Assembly: GCF_040436345.1 (NCBI RefSeq)
Contig: NC_133230.1
Location: 7,089,297 to 7,153,296, forward strand
Direction: 5' to 3'
Source: Pagrus major
Lineage: Eukaryota > Chordata > Actinopteri > Spariformes > Sparidae
DNA length: 64,000 bases
In this document: piece by piece, positions 37,501 through 47,502 of the stretch
Numbering within the stretch: the stretch's first letter is position 1
Layout: each line of letters begins with the position of its first letter
Position numbers and translations under genes: made by a program
Notes under the pieces: model-generated
Seen by the model: the letters and a program-made list of their open reading frames with translations, nothing else
What the model was told of the DNA's origin: nothing
Databases searched by the model: none

Positions 37501-39093
37501 TTTTAGAAATTACATCAAGATCTGTAATAACATACTCGTGGACATGAGCTGATTAGTCCATTAAGATCGTTTTCTCCTTTTGCTTCTCAGTGAGTCGCTG
37601 TCACAGCGTGATCCCAAAACTGCTGCTTCAGGAAAAGCCTTTGAATCCGTGCCCAGGAAGACAGCATACACAGGTAATAACTGTAATTACCTCCTACTTG
37701 TTTTGGCCATTGGGTTTAATAGGTTTAAACAATGAATTCCTTTAGCGGATCCCTTTTCAGATTACACAGTCAGCTGATTCAGACTAGGCTGAAATATGTC
37801 CAGTAAACGTGTTCTGATGAATCTACCCTGCTCAACTGACACTTGTCTTTTTTCAACAGCTGCCCCAAGTGTGTTTACATGGAGAAATGCAACTACAACC
37901 AAGGACAGGTTGGTATAATATATCTATTAATATGTGTGTGTGTCATGTACATTGATGAACTTTGATTATTTTAATAACTTGCATATGGTTCATCCTCAGG
38001 TGGGGTAGTTTGACCTTTAGCAAGTCATTCAGTGGAGCCTTTGAGGACACACAACCTTCTAGATGTGCAAAGGTATTCATTTCCTGTCGCTCTCAAAAGA
38101 CATCTCAAAGCATTAAGTTATAATTTGAGGTGGAAACGCAGATGTATTCTGAAATGTCGACCTGTGTTGCAGCAGAAACAGGCAGCAGAGTTGGACCTTT
38201 CAACAGAAGTAGCCACACGTCTCAATCTAGTGGACAGAGAGACTCCTGCTGTCGTCCCTGACGCACACACAGCACATACGAGACACACCGATGAGGACAT
38301 ACCTCGGCTGACCAAGGTGTGTTTGTCAGGAATGACTTGTAGTCACTGTGTTGAAGAAAGCATCAATACATTTTCTGTTATTTGATGTATGTATTGTCTT
38401 TGTGTGTAGGAGATGGCAGCAGAAGTGAGTTGTGCTCTGGCTCAGAGTGATCCCAACCTTGTTCTGAGTGCAGCCTTCAAACTACGCATCACACAAAGAG
38501 ACCTCGCCACACTGCAGGAAGGTGGTTGGCTCAACGATGAGGTAAGAGTGTGAAGACAGTTTTTAGTAAGTTAATTATGGGTGTGATTATTTTTTTAACT
38601 TAGCTTTATTTATTTATTTATTTCTGTGAAATACAATCAGCTTTGACACTCAAAAATATGTGATTAAAAAAGGGGTTTGGGAGAACCAGGAATGGTATTA
38701 ATGTTTTTTATGTTATTTGTTATTGGCTATAAATTTGCCATTTGTTTTGTTGTTCTCAAATGACATCCTCTTACTGTCCATCCTTAAGTTCACCCTGAAA
38801 TTGGCAAACAGGCCTTTATGTTCTTTGCCCCAGATTTGCTGCCAAATATAGTGAAGGGTTGGGAGGCAAATTCAATCAGAAATTGCAATTGCTACCTTAG
38901 TTGCATCCACTTCCTCCTGTCTGTCTTCTTAGGCATATGATTCTGTGAGCTGATGTTGTCTGTTTTGTTAACTGTGTTTTTATTGCTCACATTAATGTCG
39001 TTTGAAACATGGCGTTGCTGCTATCTTGACCTTGGCTCCCTTGAAAAATAGATTTTGTAATGACAATGAGACTTGGCAGATTAATTAAAGGTC

Positions 39094-39145
<52 letters not shown>

Positions 39146-40663
39146 CACTTTTTCTCAGACCAATTCTCCTTCATCAGAGAAGACTGTTCTTGCACTTTGT
39201 CATATTCCTGTACAGTTTCTCTGTAAGTGTTTCATGGTGTTTGTAGTGCTGCCTCCCACGAAAATGCTGACCATCATAAAAAAGCTAATGCCACCTACCT
39301 CTTCATGAACAGTGGGTTTATTTAATCATCTCTGTGTGAATTGTCAGTGTTTCACATACCAGAAAAGGTCTGTTTGGCTGTAGTAGAAGCTATTGCGCCC
39401 AGTAGCCACGGAAACAAAGTTTGTCAAGTGACTTGCTTTCTTAAATTAGCAACGCACAATGTGGTTAATACAACCGTGATGCTCACTGTAAGCATTCCTC
39501 TTACAGTTCTATTTATACACCAGTGTGTTGCCGACAACAGTGACAACTTAGTCTCTGTATATATAATATAATCATTTAAGTCAATATATGTATTTTGAAG
39601 CAAATTGTTGAAGAATCAGTCAAGTAGTCATGCAGTTGTATTTAAGAACCAATGTGACCAATGTCTTTTTTTAACCTGTGATATGTTGCCCATCCCTTTT
39701 TTGTTTCCTCTAACAAAGGTGATTAACTTCTACCTTTCGCTGGTCATGGAGCGCTGCTCTGGTGAAGCAGCAGCATTAAAAGTCTACTCGTTCAGCACCT
39801 TCTTCTTCCCTAAGCTGTGGGGTGGAGGAGGCGGGCAGGCGGGAGGACACACTGCGGTGAAGCGCTGGACCAAGGCTGTCGACCTTTTCCTCTACGACCT
39901 CGTCCTGGTCCCTCTGCACCTGGGCGTCCACTGGGCACTGGCTGTGAGTCAGACCCGCAGTGACTGTAGATTTATTATTCGTCACCATGTCATATTCCTA
40001 CTTTTTTAACTGTTTTTCCTCTCTCACTCTCACTACTCTCAATCCAGGTGATTGATTTTAAGTCAAAGACAGTGAAGTCGTATGACTCGATGGGCCAGAG
40101 ACACGATGACATCTGTAGTCTTTTACTGTGAGTCCTTGTTATGTTTTTTAAGCTTCACTTATCTGGTCATTTTAAATGCTTTTTTTGATGAGTCAGTGGC
40201 ATTATTGTGCATATTTTCCAGACTCTACCTTAAAGAGGAGCACAAAGCAAAGAAAGGCAGAGAACTCGACAGCGCCAAATGGACTGTTGGAAGTTTCAGG
40301 GCTACTGTAAGTAAAATAAAAATGAATGACGCATCACTGAACTGAATTGATTTTTTACTCTGAGATTAATGTTTTGCATACTGTTCATGCCTCTGTAGGA
40401 GATTCCCCAGCAGAAAAATGGCAGTGATTGTGGTGTTTTTGCCTGTAAATACGCTGACTATATTGCAAAAGGAAGGCCTCTCACCTTTAAACAGGTATAT
40501 ACTTTATATTCACCTGATATACTAGATACTTTTATGTTTGCTTGTTTTTACAACATTATTATATAAAATCTAAACGTAACATTTGCCTCTTTCTCTACAG
40601 TGCCACATGCCTCTCTTCAGGAAGTTAATGATTTGGGAAATCCTCAATCAGAAGCTGCTGTAG
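34558..40663 (+). CDS. senp2: sentrin/SUMO-specific protease 2 (senp2)
   Basis: Cysteine protease (C48/ULP) that matures SUMO precursors and removes SUMO from targets; in mammals it sits at the nuclear pore and in the nucleus. Exons: 34558-34736, 35392-35453, 35551-35663, 36350-36416, 36534-36615, 36731-36893, 37364-37470, 37591-37673, 37860-37908, 38000-38072, 38173-38316, 38410-38541, 39719-39943, 40048-40127, 40222-40306, 40399-40494, 40601-40663; 600 aa (human 589). The N-terminus [13 protein letters not shown] is amphipathic, as in human SENP2 (MYRW). A basic KRRRR cluster (exon 2) may be an NLS. Catalytic core: WLNDEVINF, His in VHWALA (39929-39931), Asp in YDSMGQ (40084-40086), Gln in [11 protein letters not shown], Cys at 40429-40431. 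SMGQ and MPLFRK favour SENP2 over SENP1. The start is the ATG at 34558. Intron 5 uses a GC donor. Confidence 0.95.
36616..36730 (+). other. senp2: GC-AG intron in senp2
   Basis: The exon ends TACAG and the intron begins GCAAGT, which fits the strict consensus of GC-AG introns. Reading through to the nearby GT at 36620 would shift the frame of the next exon into an early stop, whereas the GC site keeps it open ([13 protein letters not shown]). Confidence 0.85.
39095..39144. repeat. (TAA)n microsatellite, about 16 units
   Basis: Perfect TAA tract in the senp2 intron 38542-39718. The rest of that 1177-nt intron shows no gene or known repeat. Confidence 0.95.
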
Positions 40664-40753
40664 AGGGTTGCAACCATCTCAATTAAAGGCCTAACAACAG
40701 GGACTTTCTCAATGGGAGCAGCACCTGTGTACAGTAACTACATGGTGAAGAAA

Positions 40754-40759
40754 AATAAA
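40754..40759 (+). terminator. senp2: proximal polyadenylation signal of senp2
   Basis: AATAAA about 90 nt after the stop, in tandem context AATAAATAAA. A second signal lies at 41589-41594, so two 3' ends are likely. Confidence 0.5.
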
Positions 40760-41588
40760 TAAATGGGCCAAAGAAGTGGACTCCGCTGACTGAAATCTAA
40801 CCTGGTCTGGCTGTTCTGATCTGGAGAAATCAAACACTAGTCTTAAGAGTCGATTATGTCCCTTTCCCTGTTAGGGACATATTTACATTTTGTAATCTCT
40901 GAGTTGTAATTGGAGACGTTATAAGTGTATGTCTTACACAAGCTTTGGCACTACTGACTGAATGGCTTTTTTTCATTGACTTTGGATTGTTTTACTGTTT
41001 GAAGTTCTGCCTAAAGTGCCTTCAGCCTTCTGACACTGAGCTCAACTTAGACCATGCGTTTGAGTATTTTGGGAAATTACTACATCGCATATAACTCTGT
41101 CATATCTTCATTGAATTAGATTGTTGCAGGTCAGTATTTCTTGGTGTTATTTGGCTGTTCCCCTCAATTCTGATCAATAGAGTGGATAGCAACTAACAAC
41201 ACTTCTATTTAGACAAGACACTCAAAAATGATAATCAAAATACCTCTTTTCCCATCCCCCTGTTTTTTTTTTCAGAACAAAAATGCATGGTTGAGCGCTT
41301 ATAGTATGTTTGTTTGCTATTATTTATGATTTGACTGGGTGAGAAAGTGATTTTGCAATGTGTGTATAGTTTGTTTGTCCTCCACGAGTGGAGCATTAAT
41401 AGTTTTTTTCCTCACATGTACAAAAGGCGCTGTTAGGTCTGTGAATCTTTTCCATGAGCATACTGCAAGAGGCTATTTAGGGCTATTACATTGACTTACA
41501 GTATAGTATACTGCATAGAAAACTACTGTTCACACATGCATGTTTGAGTTCATGCTTTGAAAATGTGATTTTTCCCCCCTCCCCCTGT

Positions 41589-41594
41589 AATAAA
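41589..41594 (+). terminator. senp2: distal polyadenylation signal of senp2
   Basis: AATAAA preceded by a C-rich stretch and followed by T/G-rich sequence. It leaves only about 330 nt before the tra2b promoter elements. Confidence 0.6.
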
Positions 41595-41916
41595 GTATTT
41601 CATTTTGTAAAATTGGAGTTTGATATACCACTGTAAAAGACAAAGAGTTCATCTGGAGGTAGATAATATGACTAAATATTACTATAACGTACCACATTTA
41701 CCTCAGTATTACATCACAATATATACTACTTGGTGGTCTGCTACATCAGGGAATGTAACCAGACAGTATAACTTCCTGTTTTGATTAGGTCATAATTGAA
41801 AAGTTTATGATGTGGAGCAGTAAAGCTGCTTTTCTAACATTTAAAAGCATTTCAAGTTTGTAGTTGATGTTTGTCAAAGTATCATAGAGATGCTTATGCT
41901 TTTATTTTGAACGTCA

Positions 41917-42083
41917 AACCGGAACCGGATGTTGCCCGCTCGTAGCTATGCAACCTTCACCTCTCCGTTCAGATCAAACCGGTTTGCTTTGCGATAAACT
42001 CAGCATGCGATTAAGTTAAATCGGTCGTAAGAGGCAGTCGTACCACGTCGTTTTTAACACATCTCCTGTTTAGTTAGAATAAT
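41917..42083 (+). promoter_or_regulatory. tra2b: tra2b promoter and 5' UTR
   Basis: Contains tandem ETS cores (CCGGAACCGGATG at 41919-41931) and a CpG-rich leader running to the ATG at 42084. No TATA box. ETS control would agree with what is reported for human TRA2B, as I recall it. Confidence 0.5.
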
Positions 42084-45000
42084 ATGAGCGACAACGACAA
42101 AGATTACGCGGAGCAGGTGAGTTGTGATCAGCGGTGATAGATTAAGGAGTTATCAGTCGGAAAGACAGTGAGCTAGCTAATGTTAGCTAGCTAGCTAGCT
42201 TAGCTGTTGACTGCGTTTGCAGTTTTTGAAAAGTGGCCTCAAACCGTAGAGTAGTTTGTCCTATATGAGACTAATCTTAGCGTTTTTTGTGAGTAGCCAG
42301 AAGAGTACTTAGTGTATCGTAGTTAGCTGTTTAGCGTTTATAACAACAGCTTGAACGTCAGCTAGCTACAACATGCGGCCCACAAAGCCTAACAGATGTG
42401 GCGGCCGCCTGGCCATGGCACGTTACTTTCATTTCATTTTACCGCTAATTTGTTACTTAGCGTTTACGTAACGTTAACTATTGAATTATTGACTCTGGGT
42501 ATTTAAACAGTAAATATTGACTAATTACTAGTCAATATTTATCATACCTATCTGATTTTCAGCTTTGTATCGTAACATAGCACGCTAGTTGAGGACCGAT
42601 CAAGACCATAAAGCTAACATACAAACATGTACTCAGCTAATCGATGTTGATTTTCTGGTTTTGCTGTTTTATAAATATATATATATATGTACTTTTTGGG
42701 TTCTTACAGAAACCAACATGCCTTATCACCCTTGTTTGTTCTTTGTTAAGGTTGAGGTTGGAAGAAAGAAAAACGCGGAAGAAGTTTCAGATGCGAAGTT
42801 TTTTAAATTTGAAGCTGATGGTGTTGATGCATGCTAATGTGTTGGATGCTGAAAAGAAGCGATCAAGATCTGTCCCCACTACTAGTGTTGTAATGGCAGA
42901 TGGTAAATGGGGGAAGAGGAGGAAAAAAGACGTCATAATGTCAAACAGAAGAAAGAAGAAATGATGGGTTGTTTTGAAGTAATGAAGTTAAAGAAGTTAT
43001 GAAGTTAAGCTCAGAAGTTTACCAGGGTATGAGTAATTTCCTAACAGCCTGCCATGTTATTACTCTATTTCATACTTTCTTTCTATAAAGCATGCACGAT
43101 TATTTTCCTCTCTGTCTCAGAAACATAACTGGTCAATCTCTCCGTACCTTATTTTGCAATCTGCATTTCAGCTAAATTAATTTCTACTTGATATTATTGT
43201 TGCAATGTGTTAACTTCTCTAATCAAATTTTTAAATATTCAGTGTCAAACCTTTTAAACTCCAAAATGTCATGAACTCTCTCTGAAAGAGGCACACAGAG
43301 GGCACGCGCAGTCACCCCCTGGCCTTCTTTTCTTGTTGTTTGGCACTGACTTGGCTTTAAAGTGTTTCTGACCTCAGTGTCTGGTCTGTCCAGGACTCGC
43401 GGCCTGGCTCAAGGAGTGGGTCCCCTCGGGGATCAGCACACTCACCCAGCCGCTCACCGGTACGCTCCAAAGATGGATCCCGTCATTCCAGGTCCAGATC
43501 TCGTTCTCGATCCAGGTCAAAATCAAGGTAAACGGGGTTGCTGTTGTCATAAGCATATGAAATTTTTTTTTTAACATCAGGTAGTCTCATGTGGACTCAA
43601 AGACTACAATTCTGAGGCTATGTCAATGTTGATCCTCAGGTCCCGGTCCCATCGAAGTTCCCGCAGGCACCACTCCCGCTCTCGTTCCCGCTCCCGCTCT
43701 CACCGACGCCATTCCAGGAGCCGTTCTCGTAGCTGGGAGTACCGCAGACGAAGGAGCCACAGCCGTTCTCCCATGTCAAATCGTCGCAGACACATTGGCA
43801 ACAGGGTGTGTATTGAGCGCGGTGTCTCAGATAATTACAATGTGAGGCATTCAGTTCAATACAAAATCAAAACGTTGTTGTGTTCCTTCAACTGTCACTT
43901 CACTTGGCAGGGTTTATTGCAATGACAGGTCATTTGCTCACATTATTTATACACTCCTCCTCTGTTTACTCTCACAGGCCAACCCAGACCCCAACAGCTG
44001 TCTGGGTGTGTTTGGACTGAGCCTGTACACCACTGAGAGGGATCTCAGGGAGGTTTTCTCTAAATACGGCCCGTTGGCCGACGTCAACATCGTGTATGAC
44101 CAGCAGTCGCGCCGCTCAAGGGGCTTTGCCTTTGTCTACTTTGAAAACTCTGAGGACTCCAAGGAGGTTAGGAAGATGAGACAGATAATGCATTTTAAGA
44201 CGTTATAATGTTGACAATTACCACCAATTACAAAGCAAAACATTTTTATTAAAGTATTTGAATAGTTTGGAGTTTCACAGGGACGTGAAAGTAGTCCAAG
44301 TCATACACAAGGCTCTGTATAGATGAGGTATTTGTCTGCAGTCTTTGTAATAAATCGGAATCAGGGCAAAGGTTAAACCTGTAAACTATGCCATTATCAC
44401 ATGGGATCTAATTCATACTGTGTTGTTGTGGGTTTAAGGCTAAGGAGCGGGCTAATGGCATGGAGCTTGATGGACGCAGGATCCGTGTGGATTTCTCCAT
44501 CACTAAACGAGCCCACACTCCCACTCCTGGAATCTACATGGGACGTCCCACATAGTGAGTGTTTCTTAGTCAGGTGGCTTTGTTTTTACTGCACGGATCA
44601 TTTCCATGAAATCCTGTGTGTGGTATCCTCCAATGTGTCACTAAACATTACTACTCTGTGTGTTTTTTTTTTTAGTGGTGGTGGTGGCGGCAGTGGTGGC
44701 GGCAGCGGTGAGGGTCGTGCTAGCAGTGGTAGTTCATCGCGTCGCTCTTCGAGAGACTATGACAGAGGGTACGAAAGAGGCTACGACAGAGGTTATGATC
44801 GTGATTATGATCGCTATGAGAGCCGAGACTACAAATCATACAGGTGAGTTCTTCTCCTTTTCCGTTGACCACTGTTACGGTTGATACTATAATAGACTAT
44901 AGCTATCAAGAAGAAAATAGCGTTGCTTTTATACTGCTATTTAAAGGCCAAGAATAAATATGACTGAATGTAAGTTGTCCAAAAGTCCTTAAAATAAATT

Positions 45001-45318
45001 GTGTAGCCATTCAGCTTTTTGAATTTTTCGACTCTATCTATCTAGTAATTGAGTGATCCTAACCATGTCTAACATGACGATGTGTTGTGGTTTTGTTTAT
45101 CCCCTACAGACGCAGATCTCCATCTCCTTACTACAGCAGAGGGTACCACTCACGATCCCGATCACGGTCCTACTCACCACGTACGTTTCTATCTAAATCT
45201 AACCCAGGGACTAGAATATAAAGATTTATGATGGAATTCATTTTTCTAACCTTTAAACATGCTTTGTCACTGGAAAGCTTAGATCATCCACAAAAGTTAA
45301 CATTTATGAAATATGCTC

Positions 45319-45371
<53 letters not shown>

Positions 45372-45432
45372 CAAATCTGACACTTCATCTTACTTTGTTT
45401 TTTATTATTATTTTTTTCCAGGTCACTACTGA
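42084..45432 (+). CDS. tra2b: transformer-2 beta splicing regulator (tra2b)
   Basis: Nuclear SR-like protein that binds GAA-rich exonic enhancers and promotes exon inclusion. Exons: 42084-42116, 43394-43527, 43640-43805, 43978-44166, 44439-44554, 44676-44843, 45110-45180, 45422-45432; 295 aa (human TRA2B 288). Order: RS1 domain (exons 2-3, many RSRSRS runs), [17 protein letters not shown] linker, RRM with RNP2 LGVFGL and RNP1 RGFAFVYF (exons 4-5), the [14 protein letters not shown] linker, a Gly/Ser-rich stretch with DRGY repeats (exon 6), and the RS2 tail ending [30 protein letters not shown] and VDFSITK are the TRA2B type; KRAHTPT and MSNRRRH are seen in TRA2A, but the adjacent senp2 supports TRA2B. 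The last exon has only 11 coding nt. A poison exon lies in intron 1. Confidence 0.95.
42174..42204. repeat. short (GCTA)n-like stretch
   Basis: Repeated GCTA/TAGC motifs in tra2b intron 1 shortly after the first exon. Palindromic by nature and short. Confidence 0.6.
42751..43026 (+). other. tra2b: tra2b poison exon (orthologue of human TRA2B exon 2)
   Basis: Bounded by an acceptor (TTTGTTAAG, last intron base 42750) and a donor (CAGG|GTATGA, intron from 43027); 276 nt, the size I recall for human exon 2. Read on from exon 1 it gives 28 codons and a TAA at 42835-42837, so inclusion should trigger nonsense-mediated decay or yield a tiny peptide. It is dense in AGAA/GAAGAA, the TRA2 binding site. 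In mammals this exon overlaps an ultraconserved element and TRA2B uses it to limit its own level; here the same role is inferred. Confidence 0.85.
45323..45369. repeat. (TA)n microsatellite, about 23 units
   Basis: Perfect TA tract in the last tra2b intron (45181-45421), occupying about a fifth of it. Confidence 0.95.
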
Positions 45433-45946
45433 GCAGCAAGAGAAGAGTCGATGACAAGTTCAGTGTTATTCCTTGTCTTTTTATGCTTTTTGAATGGATA
45501 TGATGTATCTAACAGGAACTCTGGATTTGTTTTGTGTGTAAAAGGTTTAAAACCAGAATTTATAGGAAGTGTTCAGCCACATTTGAATGGCCATACAGAT
45601 CTGCAACAACAACACATCCCTTTTCATTGGCTACATTTCCCCCTGGCTTTTATCAAAATCTGAAGTAATTTTCGGGCATCCCTGTTTAAGCTATCAATCA
45701 GGGAATGAAAACACAACCTTTTTGACGTTGTTAATTAAACGAAGGGCTGGTTTCATTAGGCTTTCCTCGACAGACTCTTCGGTGGCAGTTACATTACAAT
45801 TTCTCATTTTGTTTGTACGTAGTTGGTTTCTTAAATTGTCAGCATCCTAGTTTGCTCTTTGAAATGTTTTAGACGCCATGTTTCTTTTTAATTGTGTGTT
45901 TTTTTTCTCTGGTGGAAAATGTTTTTTTTTCTGGTTGTACATAAGC

Positions 45947-45952
45947 AATAAA
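45947..45952 (+). terminator. tra2b: polyadenylation signal of tra2b
   Basis: AATAAA about 515 nt after the stop, followed by a T/G-rich stretch. A second candidate is at 46090-46095. Confidence 0.65.
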
Positions 45953-46109
45953 AAAATACTTGGGTCACTTGCTTTGTTGTTTATTAACATTGTGGTAGAT
46001 TTTAATAGTCTTGTTGCCTCATGGTTTTAGGGACACAGATGCTCCAGATATTGTGCCATGAAGTCCCATCAAACTTTTGTTGTTGCAGAAATAAAATGTT
46101 ACTGCTTGA

Positions 46110-47030
46110 ATTTCATGCATACACCCTCCTTTCATGTGGTCTTCCACAATGAAACCTTGTTAAAATCTTTTACAGAATTCAGCATTTTCAGAACTCATTT
46201 AAATTTTGTTTAAAGTTGCAATCCATCCCGGAAACATAAAACAAGCGGTAGTGTTAGGTTGGTTGTACATTTATAAAGTATATTTTGAATAGAACTACAG
46301 CGCAAGTTGGATATATAATTGTTAGACAATGTCCTTCAGGCTGCCTGTGTGCTGTCTGTGATGCTGTGTTGAAGTCCAATAGGAGGACTTGCTTTCTCAG
46401 AACAGCAGTATGTAACCCTCATGTTTTTGTGTAAAGATTTAAGTTGTTTTTACTGACAACCAGACTTCGGTTACAAGACGAGGAAAGAGGTAAATGCTAT
46501 GTAATTTAACACAAATGTATAGTCTGAGGATACTATATGATAGTTTGTTTACACTAGCACAATATTGATGGACTCTATGAAGAGATTATTTTGTCACAAG
46601 ACATTTCTTAAATCAAGATTACACTAAAAATCTCAATTTTTAACAATGTAAATGAGAAATGAAATTTCAACATCCGTATCACATTTCCATGAGAACTTAC
46701 CTTCATCTAATGACAAAGAACTTGTGATACAATGAAAAGGTGGCTTTTATCAGCTATTTTCACTGTCAAGAATAAACTTTAGCTCTGAAATAGTAAATTT
46801 GAACACTATTTTTACATTGAAGTTTATCTTTTGGTTGTAGGAATGTCCCTGAACGCATCCTGCAAAAGGGCGACCTCTAGCTAGGATTCACCCCGGAGTA
46901 CTTATAAATACTTTAATACTTTAAAATACTTTAAAAACAAAGTTAAACTTGATAATACAACAAATTATTACAACAACAACAAATATTAAATAAAACCTGA
47001 ATTTATTTGCCATTTGTCAGCTCTTACTCC
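46110..47030. other. intergenic, tra2b to ola1
   Basis: AT-rich spacer. No coding sequence, RNA gene or clear repeat recognised. Confidence 0.6.
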
Positions 47031-47039
47031 GACCAATCA

Positions 47040-47502
47040 CAGGCGCCTCACGTCAAAACACTTCCGGTTTGCTCTCCAACTTGTCTTTCCACCGGAGCGG
47101 CTGGTGTGAGCGCATATCAGAGGAGTGAACACCACGTAGACTTTGGGCTTTTAAAGACATAAAGGTACTAAAAGGGGAGGTTTATCGGCTAAGCAGCTTT
47201 AGGGCTACTTGTTATGACAAGAAAAGGCAGACTGTAGCGTCTGTTCGCTCAGATATTGTGGCTAACAGGTAGCTAGGAGTGGTTTCAGATAACCACTAGC
47301 TAGCGTTAGCATGCTGTGTTTGAATGAGCATATGACTGCAGCTGCCCGACACGTTTTCTGTGGAGCTAGCGCAGTGGGATGGGGCTGTTTAGTGAGAAAT
47401 ATCCATGCCCAACTTTTAGCATCGGTGTTGTACAAATAAGCCTGGCTTTGGTGACAAAATCTGACATGGCATTATGTTGTAACCAACTTGTAACTCTCGC
47501 AG
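47040..47502 (+). promoter_or_regulatory. ola1: ola1 promoter and probable 5' UTR intron
   Basis: An ETS core CTTCCGGTTT (47061-47070) and a second GGAG/CCGG core near 47090 in GC-rich context, no TATA box. The coding ATG at 47503 directly follows an acceptor (CTCGCAG), so the leader is probably spliced. A good donor (ATAAAG|GTACTA) stands at 47164/47165. The 5' UTR intron is therefore inferred as 47165-47502. Confidence 0.55.

Noticed and set aside
42084-45432. tra2a instead of tra2b
   Set aside because: A few residues are TRA2A-like (KRAHTPT), but the RRM core is TRA2B-like and senp2 is the neighbour, as on human 3q27.
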